64,000 bases of DNA from Rugosimonospora acidiphila. Lineage in GTDB: Bacteria > Actinomycetota > Actinomycetes > Mycobacteriales > Micromonosporaceae. Location of the stretch: NCBI RefSeq assembly GCF_039543385.1, contig NZ_BAABJQ010000013.1, forward strand, positions 124,001 through 188,000. Reading direction: 5' to 3'. Each line of letters opens with the position of its first letter. Positions within the stretch are counted from its first letter, which is position 1. The notes under the pieces are model-generated. The model made no database searches and had not been told where the DNA came from. It worked only from the letters and a program-made list of their open reading frames with translations. The position numbers were made by a program, and so were the translations under genes. Below, in pieces: positions 1 through 8,156 of the stretch.

Positions 1-41
1 GCGTCCAGCATGCTGGCGCCCAACGCGTCCAGATCCGTCAT
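1..41 (-). CDS. Possible start of a leftward gene (cut by window edge)
   Basis: An ATG on the minus strand at 41 opens a frame reading MTDLDALGASMLD to the window edge. The acidic start looks protein-like, and the gap to the next gene would be a divergent promoter region. No clear ribosome binding site precedes it. Thirteen codons are too few for any identification; it may be chance. Confidence 0.25.
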   Translation of the reverse strand, partial: MTDLDALGASMLD

Positions 42-148
42 GCCGCACAGATTACCCGCCGGTAGCCATTTTCGGACAGCCGTTCGGACGGCTTCCCGTC
101 GCAACCGTTGCCGCGTGGCAACCGGCTACTTATGATCATGCGGTCCTA

Positions 149-176
149 TCGATCCCCGTCGGCGTGTGGGGATCGA
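149..176 (+). promoter_or_regulatory. Leader hairpin of secreted repeat gene 1
   Basis: A perfect 9-bp inverted repeat (TCGATCCCC / GGGGATCGA, 10-nt loop) lies 25 nt upstream of the start codon. The two downstream paralogues have a hairpin at about the same place with different paired bases, so the structure rather than the sequence seems to be kept. It could be an mRNA leader stem or an operator. Confidence 0.5.
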
Positions 177-201
177 CCATAACTGAACAAACGGGGGAAT
201 G

Positions 202-1572
202 ATGCGAGCAATTCGCGTTGCTATCGCTGGTGCGGCGGCCGTTGCCGTCATGCTGGCGGTCGCACCCGCGGTTGCCAGTGCCGCTGCGGCGGCTCCGGCG
301 GCGGTGGGAGGGGCTGGTGCGTATTATTCGCTGGCTCCGAGCCGGATCCTGGACACCCGTTCTGGTCTGGGTGCGCCGGCTGGTGCGGTCGGGCCGAATG
401 GGGTGCTGCACCTTCAGGTGTCCGGCCGTGGTGGGGTGCCCATGACGGGGGTTGCCGCGGTCGTGCTGAATGTGACCGTGGTGTCGCCGACGGTGGCTAG
501 TTACCTCACCGTGTGGCCCACGGGTGGTGCTCGTCCGACGGTGTCGAACATTGACTTCGCGGCGGGGTGGACGGGGGCCAACTCGACGACGGTGCCGTTG
601 GGTAGTGGCGGTCAGGTGGACATCTACAACCTGACGGGTCAGGTGCAGGTCCTCGCCGATGTGGTTGGCTTCTACGCCAGCGACGCCTCGGCGACCAGCA
701 CCCTCGGCGACGGTGGCGACATGGTTTCCGTCGCGCCGTCCCGGGTCTTCGACAGCCGTGACAACGATCGGCCGCTGTTCAGCCCGGGCGGACTGACCCT
801 CTCGTTGGACTTCGGACCGGCAATTAACCCGTATGTCCAGGCGGTGGCGATCAACCTGACGGCCGTGAACCCGCAGGGCAGTGGCTTCATGGCCATCTGG
901 GACGGCGCGGGGACCCCGCCGGGGACCTCGACGCTCGACTACGCGGCCGGGAAGACGGTGTCGAACCTGACGATCGTCCCGACGACACCGTGCAACATCG
1001 GTCCGGCGTGCGCCGGGCGGCCGATGTTCTCCGTTTACAACCAGGGTGCCGCCACCGACGCCTTGGTGGACGTCACCGCCATCTACACCGACACCGCCAT
1101 CGGTGCCGGTGGGCGGTTCCAGCCCATGAACCCGGTGCGCATCGCCGATACCCGCACGGCGCTGGGCGCACGCGGGCCGCTCGGTGCGAACGACACGGGC
1201 CTGTTCGGCCCGCCGACCTCGGTCTGGGACAGCAACACCTACGCGCTGGCGGCCAACGTGACAGCGGTCGCCCCGACCGCCGACACGTACCTGACCGCGT
1301 GGGCCGCCGGCGACTCACGGCCCCCCAGCAGCAACCTGGACCCGGCCAGGGGGTCCACTGTGGCCAACACGGCGGACCTTCCGCTGGGTGAGGGCCACGC
1401 GTTCAACGTGTACAACCACGCGGGCACCGTCAACGTGCTCGTCGACGTTCAGGGCAGGTTCGAGCTGCCCGCGGCCGCGCCCGCCAACACCCGGGACGCG
1501 GGCCCGGCCACCAGGGCGGCGGCGTCACCGGTGGCGGTGGTCGGCCACCAGGCGTACCGCACGCGCGGCTGA
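202..1572 (+). CDS. Secreted three-repeat beta-rich protein, copy 1
   Basis: A 456-residue exported protein. A signal peptide (MRAIRVAIAGAAAVAVMLAV, likely cut after about residue 26) precedes three related blocks of about 120-130 residues (roughly 40-165, 178-300 and 305-430). Each block opens with a DTR or DSR motif (RILDTRSG, RVFDSRD, RIADTRT) and closes with YN...DVxGFY or a similar strand. Such repeats are common in secreted proteins of actinomycetes but have no firm function; surface binding or adhesion is a guess. The start at 202 rather than 199 is chosen because GGGGG at 193-197 then sits 4 nt upstream, exactly as in the two paralogues. The first 180 residues are almost identical to copy 3, while the rest has diverged. 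Confidence 0.85.
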   Translation: MRAIRVAIAGAAAVAVMLAVAPAVASAAAAAPAAVGGAGAYYSLAPSRILDTRSGLGAPAGAVGPNGVLHLQVSGRGGVPMTGVAAVVLNVTVVSPTVASYLTVWPTGGARPTVSNIDFAAGWTGANSTTVPLGSGGQVDIYNLTGQVQVLADVVGFYASDASATSTLGDGGDMVSVAPSRVFDSRDNDRPLFSPGGLTLSLDFGPAINPYVQAVAINLTAVNPQGSGFMAIWDGAGTPPGTSTLDYAAGKTVSNLTIVPTTPCNIGPACAGRPMFSVYNQGAATDALVDVTAIYTDTAIGAGGRFQPMNPVRIADTRTALGARGPLGANDTGLFGPPTSVWDSNTYALAANVTAVAPTADTYLTAWAAGDSRPPSSNLDPARGSTVANTADLPLGEGHAFNVYNHAGTVNVLVDVQGRFELPAAAPANTRDAGPATRAAASPVAVVGHQAYRTRG

Positions 1573-1590
1573 CTGAGCCCGCCACGGGTA

Positions 1591-1623
1591 CGGGGGTCGC
1601 TCCGCTTCGGCGGGCGGCCCCCG
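1591..1623 (+). terminator. Terminator of secreted repeat gene 1
   Basis: A GC-rich stem (GGGGG...CCGC, loop TTCG, GCGG...CCCCC) lies 20 nt after the stop. The same element follows both paralogues, so gene and terminator were duplicated as one unit. This copy has one mismatch in the stem. Confidence 0.65.
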
Positions 1624-1749
1624 CTTCGCGCCTCGGTGGTTCGGCGAGGGCCGGCCCGGCCGTTCGTCGTCGTCGGCCGCCGTTTCGGATAGCTTCGCCT
1701 CCCCGCCGTTGCCGAGCGCTGAACGTTCGCATAAAGTCATGCGGTCCCA

Positions 1750-1775
1750 CGACCCTGATCAAACGATCGGGGTCG
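1750..1775 (+). promoter_or_regulatory. Leader hairpin of secreted repeat gene 2
   Basis: An 11-bp stem with an AAAC loop (CGACCCTGATC / GATCGGGGTCG, one G-T pair) lies 26 nt before the ATG. Compared with the copy at 3340 the paired positions change together (C-G to T-A, T-G to C-G), which is what selection on an RNA stem would leave. Confidence 0.55.
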
Positions 1776-1801
1776 ATTCTAGTTAGACCATCGGGGGTTT
1801 A

Positions 1802-3166
1802 ATGCGAGCAATTCGCGTTGCTATCGCTGGCGCGGCGGCCGTTGCCGCCATGCTGGCGGTCGCACCCACTGTCGCCACTGCCGCTCCGGCGGCTCCGGCG
1901 GCGGTGGGAGGAGCCGGTGCGTACTATTCGCTGGCTCCGAGCCGGATCCTGGACACCCGCTCGGGTGTGGGCGCTCCGGCTGCCGCGGTCGGGCCGAATG
2001 GTGTGCTGCACCTTCAGGTCACCGGCCGGGGCGGGGTGCCGGCCCACGGGGCCGCCTCGGTCGTGCTCAACGTGACCGTGGTCTCGCCGACCGGCTCCAG
2101 TTACCTCACCGTGTGGCCCACGGGTGCCGCCCGTCCGACCGTGTCGAACATTGACTTCCCGGCCGGATGGACGGGGGCCAACTCGACGACGGTGTCGTTG
2201 GGTAGCGGCGGCAAGGTCGACATCTACAACCTGACCGGTAATGTGCAGATCCTCGCCGACGTGGTTGGCTTCTACGCCAGCGACGGCACGGTGACCAGCA
2301 CCCTCGGCGACGGGGGCGACATGGTTCCCGCGGAGCCGGGGCGTCTGGTGGACACCCGCGAGGACGGCGGTCCGGTGGGTAGCGGGGGCGAAGGCACCGT
2401 CACAGTGGACTTCGGCCCGGATTACAACCCGTACATCCAGGCGGTGGCGGTCAACGTGACGGTCGTCGACGCGACCGGCAGCGGCTTCCTGACCACCTGG
2501 AACGGACAGACTGCCCGGCCGGGAACCTCGACGCTCGACTACGCCGCCGGCAAGACGGTGTCGAACATGGTGATCGTCCCGACGGCACCATGCACGGTGG
2601 ATCCGACGTGCGCCGGTATTCCGGCGTTCGAGATCTACAACCAGGGGGCGACCACCGACATCCTGGTGGACGTCTTCGCCATCTACACCGACACCGCACA
2701 GGAACTCGGTGGACGGTTCCAGCCCATGAACCCGGTGCGTATCATCGATACGCGCTCGGGCCAGGGCGGCCACGGGGCACTCGGCACGGGTACTACGGCC
2801 GAGTTCATCCCGCCGGCCTCGGTCCAGGACGCCGGCACCTACGCGCTCGCGGCCAACGTGACAGCGGTCTCCTCGACCGCCGACACGTACCTGACCGCGT
2901 GGGAGTCCGACGATCCGCGACCGGATGTCAGCAACCTGGATCCGGCCAAGGGTGCCACCATATGCAACACGGCGCCCCTCTCGCTGAGCTTCGCGGACGG
3001 CGGGTTCGACGTGTACAACCACGCGGGCACCATCAACGTGCTCGTTGACGTCGAGGGCAGGTTCGAGGTACCGGACGCCGTGACTGCCAACGCCCGGGCC
3101 GCCAGCCCGGCCGCGAAGGCAGCGATGTCGCCTGTGGCGGCGATCGGGCACCACCTGTACCGCTGA
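1802..3166 (+). CDS. Secreted three-repeat beta-rich protein, copy 2
   Basis: A 454-residue paralogue of its two neighbours, in the same order and with the same plan: a signal peptide ending near ATAAPAAP, then three blocks opening with RILDTRSG, RLVDTRED and RIIDTRSG. GGGGG lies 4 nt before the ATG. It has its own leader hairpin and terminator, so the three genes are tandem single-gene units rather than an operon. It is the most diverged of the three through its N-terminal block. The function is unknown; a cell-surface or matrix role is only an inference from export and the beta-rich repeats. Confidence 0.86.
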   Translation: MRAIRVAIAGAAAVAAMLAVAPTVATAAPAAPAAVGGAGAYYSLAPSRILDTRSGVGAPAAAVGPNGVLHLQVTGRGGVPAHGAASVVLNVTVVSPTGSSYLTVWPTGAARPTVSNIDFPAGWTGANSTTVSLGSGGKVDIYNLTGNVQILADVVGFYASDGTVTSTLGDGGDMVPAEPGRLVDTREDGGPVGSGGEGTVTVDFGPDYNPYIQAVAVNVTVVDATGSGFLTTWNGQTARPGTSTLDYAAGKTVSNMVIVPTAPCTVDPTCAGIPAFEIYNQGATTDILVDVFAIYTDTAQELGGRFQPMNPVRIIDTRSGQGGHGALGTGTTAEFIPPASVQDAGTYALAANVTAVSSTADTYLTAWESDDPRPDVSNLDPAKGATICNTAPLSLSFADGGFDVYNHAGTINVLVDVEGRFEVPDAVTANARAASPAAKAAMSPVAAIGHHLYR

Positions 3167-3185
3167 TCCATCCCGTTCACGGTCC

Positions 3186-3216
3186 GGGGGCCGCTCCGCT
3201 TCGGCGGGCGGCCCCC
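3186..3216 (+). terminator. Terminator of secreted repeat gene 2
   Basis: A stem of GGGGGCCGC paired with GCGGCCCCC-type sequence around a CTTCGG turn, followed by GTTT, 20 nt after the stop codon. The adjoining sequence TCCATCCCGTTCACGGTCC is shared with the copy at 4813. Confidence 0.7.
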
Positions 3217-3339
3217 GTTTCGCGCCTCGGTGGTTGGGCGTGGGCCGGCCCGACCGCCCGTCGTCGATTGCCGTTTTGACGGCTTCGCGGTTTCGTCGTT
3301 GCCGAGCGCTGAACGTTCGCATAAAGTCATGCGGTCCCA

Positions 3340-3365
3340 CGACCTCGATCGAACGATTGAGGTCG
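3340..3365 (+). promoter_or_regulatory. Leader hairpin of secreted repeat gene 3
   Basis: An 11-bp stem (CGACCTCGATC, loop GAAC, GATTGAGGTCG, one G-T pair) lies 27 nt before the ATG. It occupies the same place as the hairpin at 1750 with compensating base changes. The flanking GTTCGCATAAAGTCATGCGG is identical between the two leaders. Confidence 0.55.
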
Positions 3366-3392
3366 ATTCTCGTTAAAACCATCGGGGGTTTA

Positions 3393-4793
3393 ATGCGAGC
3401 AATTCGCGTTGCTATCGCTGGTGCGGCGGCCGTTGCCGTCATGCTGGCGGTCGCACCCGCGGTTGCCAGTGCCGCTGCGGCGGCTCCGGCGGCGGTGGGA
3501 GGGGCTGGTGCGTATTATTCGCTGGCTCCGAGCCGGATCCTGGACACCCGTTCTGGTCCGGGTGCGCCGGCTGGTGCGGTCGGGCCGAATGGGGTGCTGC
3601 ACCTTCAGGTGTCCGGCCGTGGTGGGGTGCCCATGACGGGGGTTGCCGCGGTCGTGCTGAATGTGACCGTGGTGTCGCCGACGGTGGCTAGTTACCTCAC
3701 CGTGTGGCCCACGGGTGGTGCTCGTCCGACGGTGTCGAACATTGACTTCGCGGCGGGGTGGACGGGGGCCAACTCGACGACGGTGCCGTTGGGTAGTGGC
3801 GGTCAGGTGGACATCTACAACCTGACGGGTCAGGTGCAGGTCCTCGCCGATGTGGTTGGCTTCTACGCCAGCGACGCCTCGGCGACCAGCACCCTCGGCG
3901 ACGGTGGCGACATGGTTCCCGTCGCGCCGTCCCGGCTGGGCGACACCCGCGAGGCGGGCGACGGCGGTGGTCCGTTCGACAGCGGTGAGATGCAGTACGT
4001 CATCGTCGACTTCGGGCCGGACCTCAACCCGTATGTCCAGGCGGTGGCGGTCAACCTGACGGCCGTGAACCCGACGGGCAGTGGCTTCATGACCGCCTGG
4101 AACAGCATCGGGGACGCGCCGGGGACCTCGACGCTCGACTACGCGACCGGCAAGACGGTGTCGAACATGACGATCGTCCCGACGACGCTATGCACCCCGT
4201 CCACGAAACCGTGCGCCATGTTCCCGGAGTACGTCGGGTTGCCGATGTTCGCGATCTACAACCAGGGCGCCACGACCGACGCCTTCACGGACATCTTCGC
4301 CGTCTACACCGACACCGCCATCGCCGCCGGTCTGCGGTTCCAGCCCATGAACCCGGTGCGCATCATCGACACGCGCACGAGTCAGGGCGGGCACGGGGCG
4401 CTCGGTGCGGGCGTCACGGCCGCGTTCACCCCGCCGACCTCGGTCCGCGGCAGCAACACCTTCGCGCTGGCGGCCAACGTAACGGCCGTCTCCCCGACCG
4501 TCGACACGTACCTGACCGCGTGGGCCACCGGCGATCAGCAGCCGGTGGTCAGCAACATGGACCCGGCCAAGGGCACCACCGTGGCCAACACGGCGGACAT
4601 CCCGCTGGGTAACAACGCCGCGTTCAACCTGTACAACCACGGCGGCACCATCAACGTGCTCGTCGACGTCCAGGGCAGGTTCGATCTGCCCACCACGGCG
4701 GCCGCCAACACCCGGGTCGCCATCCCGGCCGTCAAGGCATCGAAGTCGCCGGTGGCGATCGCCGGATCGCGAATGTTCCGCACGCACGGCTGA
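3393..4793 (+). CDS. Secreted three-repeat beta-rich protein, copy 3
   Basis: A 466-residue exported protein, third of the tandem set. The ATG at 3393 has GGGGG 4 nt upstream and matches the starts of the other copies; the frame is open further upstream but carries no signal peptide there. Signal peptide about 1-26, then blocks opening with RILDTRSG, RLGDTREA and RIIDTRTS. Residues 1-180 match copy 1 with a single change seen (RSGPG for RSGLG), while the rest is clearly different. This mosaic pattern points to gene conversion or a recent partial duplication. The middle block has a Cys-bearing insertion (LCTPSTKPCAMF) not found in copy 2. Confidence 0.86.
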   Translation: MRAIRVAIAGAAAVAVMLAVAPAVASAAAAAPAAVGGAGAYYSLAPSRILDTRSGPGAPAGAVGPNGVLHLQVSGRGGVPMTGVAAVVLNVTVVSPTVASYLTVWPTGGARPTVSNIDFAAGWTGANSTTVPLGSGGQVDIYNLTGQVQVLADVVGFYASDASATSTLGDGGDMVPVAPSRLGDTREAGDGGGPFDSGEMQYVIVDFGPDLNPYVQAVAVNLTAVNPTGSGFMTAWNSIGDAPGTSTLDYATGKTVSNMTIVPTTLCTPSTKPCAMFPEYVGLPMFAIYNQGATTDAFTDIFAVYTDTAIAAGLRFQPMNPVRIIDTRTSQGGHGALGAGVTAAFTPPTSVRGSNTFALAANVTAVSPTVDTYLTAWATGDQQPVVSNMDPAKGTTVANTADIPLGNNAAFNLYNHGGTINVLVDVQGRFDLPTTAAANTRVAIPAVKASKSPVAIAGSRMFRTHG

Positions 4794-4812
4794 TCCATCC
4801 CGTTCACGGTCC

Positions 4813-4843
4813 GGGGGCCGCTCCGCTTCGGCGGGCGGCCCCC
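4813..4843 (+). terminator. Terminator of secreted repeat gene 3
   Basis: The same stem as at 3186 (GGGGGCCGC...CTTCGG...GGCCCCC), 20 nt after the stop codon. It also separates this rightward gene from the leftward DUF998 gene. Confidence 0.68.
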
Positions 4844-4901
4844 GCTCCGTATCCGCTTCTCAGCCGTCGGCCGTGGCGTCCTCAGCCTCCGACGTTGATC
4901 C

Positions 4902-5045
4902 AGCCTCCGGCGGTGGCTCCCTCGGCCTCCGGCGGTGGCTCCCTCGGCCTCCGGCGGTGGCTCCCTCGGCCTTCGGCGGTGGCTCCCTCGGCCTTCGGCG
5001 GTGATTCCTCAGCCTTCGGCGGTGATTCCTAAGCCTTCGGCGGTG
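4902..5045 (+). repeat. 22-bp tandem repeat array
   Basis: About 6.5 units of CCTCCGGCGGTGGCTCCCTCGG; later units read CCTTCGGCGG and carry GTGATTCCT variants. The stop codon of the DUF998 gene (5009-5011, minus strand) lies inside the array, so its last residues (GLGITAEG) are encoded by repeat units. Confidence 0.85.
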
Positions 5046-5737
5046 GCCGCGGGTGAGATGGCGGCGGTCGCCGTGGCGGGCGCGGCGGCCGTGGCGACAG
5101 CGGCGGGTGCGGCGCGTTGAAGCGCCATCGCCACCACGAACGGCCAGCACGCCTGGATCGACGTGTCGATCCGCTCGGCCAGGCCCACCAGCCCGTCGGT
5201 CTGCGCCTCGACGAACAGCCAGCCGAGCATGGCGACGAACAGCCCGGTGGTGACGGCCGCGACCGGCACGCTCACCACGGCGCACGTGCGTGGGCCGCGC
5301 CAGGCGGTGAGCGCCGGCCACGCCGCGAGGCTCGCCGTGCAGATCACCGCGAAGGTCAGGTGCTGGACGGTGGTGCCCCGGACCGGTTCCGGGCACAGCG
5401 CTACCCCGATCGCCGATGCACCCCCGACGGCAAGCCCGATCCGGGCGGGCCGCCGCAGCGCCGTCAACCCGGCCGCGATCGCGCCGTAGCAGACGCCGAC
5501 GAGCACTAGCGCGCTGGTGACTATCCATCGGTGTGCTCCCGCGTGCCCGGCCAGAATGCTGATGGTCTGGTGTACCGGGCTGTAGCCCTCCGGTTGGACC
5601 GCGTCGCCGACCAACCACCCCGCGGTCGGCAGTGTCGGGCACAGCGCGGCGCAGACCAGTACCCACCACGCGACGCGCCGGTGCGGCGGCTCCGATCCGG
5701 TGAGGGTGCCGACCGGGTCGTGTCGTTCGTTGAGCAT
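5009..5737 (-). CDS. DUF998 family membrane protein
   Basis: A 242-residue integral membrane protein with about six hydrophobic helices (for example VAWWVLVCAALCPTLPTAGW near residue 25 and AAVTTGLFVAMLGWLF near 165). The pattern matches the DUF998 family: a YSPVHQTIS segment after the first helix, an internal charged loop, and CPEPVRGTTVQHLTF between helices. The family has no known reaction. The ATG at 5737 has no strong ribosome binding site. The Ala-rich C terminus runs into the 22-bp repeat array and is probably recent sequence rather than part of the fold. It stands alone, convergent with secreted gene 3. Confidence 0.75.
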   Translation of the reverse strand: MLNERHDPVGTLTGSEPPHRRVAWWVLVCAALCPTLPTAGWLVGDAVQPEGYSPVHQTISILAGHAGAHRWIVTSALVLVGVCYGAIAAGLTALRRPARIGLAVGGASAIGVALCPEPVRGTTVQHLTFAVICTASLAAWPALTAWRGPRTCAVVSVPVAAVTTGLFVAMLGWLFVEAQTDGLVGLAERIDTSIQACWPFVVAMALQRAAPAAVATAAAPATATAAISPAATAEGLGITAEG

Positions 5738-5864
5738 CGCGTTTCTCCACGGTGGCGCGCGGCCGGAGCCGGGGCGTGGCGGAGGCGAGCACCCCCCAGG
5801 TGAGGACGCTGGGGAGCGCGGCCGGAGCCGGGGCGGGGCGGGCGAGCACCTCGACGGGTTCCGA

Positions 5865-5935
5865 GCGCGGAACCTTCGAGGCGCGGCGAACCTTCGAGGC
5901 GCGGTGGAACCTCCGGGGTGCGGCGGAACCTCCGG
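5865..5935 (+). repeat. 18-bp imperfect tandem repeat
   Basis: Four units of the type GCGCGGCGAACCTTCGAG, the last two reading GGAACCTCCGG. The array lies upstream of the DUF998 start. Confidence 0.7.
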
Positions 5936-6139
5936 ATAATACGGACATTACGGACCTATTGTGTCACGCCCGGCCGGCCCCGGCCGGCGAACGCCGCCGG
6001 AGCCCGCGCGATCCTTCCGTCGCAGATATCTCCGCCCGTCTCCGGATCCGGCCCATCCACTGTGGACTGATTCGCGGCCCGGCCGGCATTGACTTCGTAT
6101 CTTGAGCCGAGCTATAACGAGCTGTACGCGCTGGTAACA

Positions 6140-6160
6140 CGCGTTCGCTGAGCGAACGCG
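6140..6160 (+). promoter_or_regulatory. Palindrome upstream of the exporter
   Basis: A perfect 9-bp inverted repeat, CGCGTTCGC-TGA-GCGAACGCG, about 110 nt before the exporter start. Its length and tight spacing are those of a dimeric repressor site (for example TetR or MarR type), but no regulator gene is adjacent, so this is inferred. Confidence 0.45.
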
Positions 6161-6272
6161 CTGGCGCACGGCGAGACGGCCGGCACCTCGGGCCAAGGAA
6201 CACGCGAGCAGCTCATCGGTGATCCCCCGAGCGACGTCGCCGTTCGGGGCGTGGGACAAGAAGGGCCCCCGA

Positions 6273-7895
6273 ATGGCATTCAACACGCTCGGCGCCGCAT
6301 CCCCAGAGAAGTCGGCGAGGCCGGGAGGCTCGGCCGTCCGTACCCTGACCATCGGCACGCTCGTCGCCGCCTGCTTCGCGGTGATGCTCGCGCAGATCGG
6401 CATCGCCACCCCGGCCACCCTCAACGGACTGTTCCAGCAGGACCTGCACCCGGTGGGTTCCCAACTGACCTGGATATCGGACGCGTTCCTGCTGCCGGTG
6501 GCCGCGCTGGAACTCAGCTTCGGGGTGCTCAGCGACCTGTTCGGCCGCAAGCGGCTGCTGCTGGTCGGCGCCGCGCTGCTCGCGGCGGGAGAGTTCGTCG
6601 CCGGCTCCTCCTCGGGCGTGCACCAGCTGTGGGTGGGTCAGGCGCTGGCCGGCCTCGGAGCCGCCGCGCTGTTCCCGACCTCGCTGGCCATGCTGGCCGC
6701 CGGCACCCACTCCGCCCGGGACCGGGCCCGCGTCATCGCGCTGTGGGCGGGCTTCCTCTCGGCCGGCGGCCTCATCGCGCCGGTACTCGGCGGTGTCACC
6801 GGTAACTACGGGTCCTGGCGCTGGGCACTGATTATCGTGGGCATCCTCGGCGTGGTGTCCATCCTGCTCAGCCTGGTGCTGGCCGCCGAGTCCAGCGCGC
6901 CGGAGGGGCGCTCGCTCGACTGGGCGGGTCAGGCCACGGTCGGCATCGGACTCATCGCGCTTCTGTACGCCGTCATCCAGGGGCCCACCGACGGCTGGTC
7001 GTCCGCGTCCGCCATCGTCGGCTTCATCGTGGCGGCCGTGTTCCTCGCGCTGTTCCTGGTGACGGAGGCCCGGGTCAAGTCGCCGATGCTGCGCCTGGAC
7101 CTGTTCTCCAACCGGGCTTTCGCGGTCGCCGCGACGGTCGCCGTCGTCGGCATGTTCAGCTTCCTCGGCACCGCGTACGCGACCAGCATCCGGCTGGGCC
7201 CGATCCAGCACCAGAGCCCGCTGCGCACCTCCGTGCCGTTCCTGCTCCTGCAGGGCCCGGCCTTCGTGCTGATCCCGTTGACCTCCTGGCTCCTCGAACG
7301 GGTCAACCCGCGCTGGCCGCTCGGGCTCGGCTTCGTCATCATGGCCGCCGGCCAGTTCTACGCGGCGACCCTGCCGGTGGGCAATACCACGCTGACCTCA
7401 CTGGTCGTGCCGATCGGCCTGGTCGGGGTCGGCTTCGCGCTCAGCGTCTCGTCGATGACCGCGACGGCGGTGAACACGGTGCCGATCCACTTCGCGGGGA
7501 TGGCCAGCGCGACCACCAGCCTGCTGCGCGACTTCGGCTTCACGCTCGGCCCGGCGGTGATCGGCGCCGTCGCGCTCAGCCAGGCCGCCACCCGGTTCGG
7601 CGCCGCCGTGCAGACCGCGGGACTGCCCGCGGACCAGCTCAACGCGGCGCTGGGCGCGGCCAAGGAGGGCGGTCCGCTCGCGGTCAACGGGATCCTGCCC
7701 GGCCAGCCGGGCTCGGCGGCGCACCCCGCGGCCTTCGACGCGCTGGGCCACGGCTACTCGATCGGGTACCTGGTCTGTGGCGCCGCCGCCCTGGCCGCCG
7801 CGATTCTGACCGTGGCCGCCATGCGGGGCGGCCGGTCGGACAACATCGTGCGCCAGGAGGCGCTGATTGAGAAGGCCGGCCTCTACTCCGGCTGA
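6273..7895 (+). CDS. MFS drug exporter, DHA2 (14-TMS) family
   Basis: A 540-residue multidrug transporter of the proton-antiporter type, predicted in the cytoplasmic membrane. About 14 hydrophobic helices are visible. The loop motif GVLSDLFGRKRLL after helix 2 is the classic MFS motif A, and GFLSAGGLIAPVLGG in helix 5 resembles antiporter motif C. The long extracytoplasmic loop before the last helix (about residues 455-495) is usual in DHA2 proteins. The ATG at 6273 is chosen because AAGAAGGG lies 7-8 nt upstream; the frame is open to 6219. It appears to be a single-gene unit. The substrate cannot be read from sequence. Confidence 0.88.
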   Translation: MAFNTLGAASPEKSARPGGSAVRTLTIGTLVAACFAVMLAQIGIATPATLNGLFQQDLHPVGSQLTWISDAFLLPVAALELSFGVLSDLFGRKRLLLVGAALLAAGEFVAGSSSGVHQLWVGQALAGLGAAALFPTSLAMLAAGTHSARDRARVIALWAGFLSAGGLIAPVLGGVTGNYGSWRWALIIVGILGVVSILLSLVLAAESSAPEGRSLDWAGQATVGIGLIALLYAVIQGPTDGWSSASAIVGFIVAAVFLALFLVTEARVKSPMLRLDLFSNRAFAVAATVAVVGMFSFLGTAYATSIRLGPIQHQSPLRTSVPFLLLQGPAFVLIPLTSWLLERVNPRWPLGLGFVIMAAGQFYAATLPVGNTTLTSLVVPIGLVGVGFALSVSSMTATAVNTVPIHFAGMASATTSLLRDFGFTLGPAVIGAVALSQAATRFGAAVQTAGLPADQLNAALGAAKEGGPLAVNGILPGQPGSAAHPAAFDALGHGYSIGYLVCGAAALAAAILTVAAMRGGRSDNIVRQEALIEKAGLYSG

Positions 7896-7990
7896 CCGGC
7901 GCGCCCCCGACCGGCGCCCCGACGGGCGCCGGACCCGCACTCGGGCCGGGCCCCCGGCTCCGCGTTGGGGCCCTGCTGGGCCCGGACCGC

Positions 7991-8130
7991 GTCCGGGCAC
8001 GGCTGGGTTCGGGCACGTCCGGGTTCGGGCAGGGCCGCGTTCGGGCAGGGCCGGGCTCGGGCAGGGCCGGGTTCGGGCAGGGCCGGGTTCGGGGCCGGCT
8101 GGGTTCGGGCAGGGCCGCGTCCGGGGCCGG
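7991..8130 (+). repeat. 17-bp tandem repeat array
   Basis: About eight units of GTTCGGGCAGGGCCGGG with variants, filling most of the gap between the convergent exporter and DUF899 genes. The sequence just after the exporter stop (GACCGGCGC repeated) is also repetitive. Confidence 0.8.
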
Positions 8131-8156
8131 CCGTCGGGGCCCGAATACCCCGGCGG

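Larger units (their letters stand above)
5738..6272. other. Intergenic region between divergent genes
   Basis: No convincing gene is seen; the open frames here are high-GC shadows rich in Arg and Pro. It holds an imperfect 18-bp repeat array (5865-5935) and a perfect palindrome (6140-6160), and must contain the promoters of the DUF998 gene and the exporter gene. Confidence 0.6.

Noticed and set aside
1799..3442. 547-codon open frame on the minus strand
   Set aside because: It is antisense to secreted repeat gene 2, which has a signal peptide, paralogues and its own terminator. The antisense protein is Arg/His/Gly-rich with no family features.
4860..5948. 362-codon minus-strand frame overlapping DUF998
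   Set aside because: Different frame, made of Arg/His-rich sequence ending in the 22-bp repeats; the DUF998 frame has clear membrane helices and family motifs.
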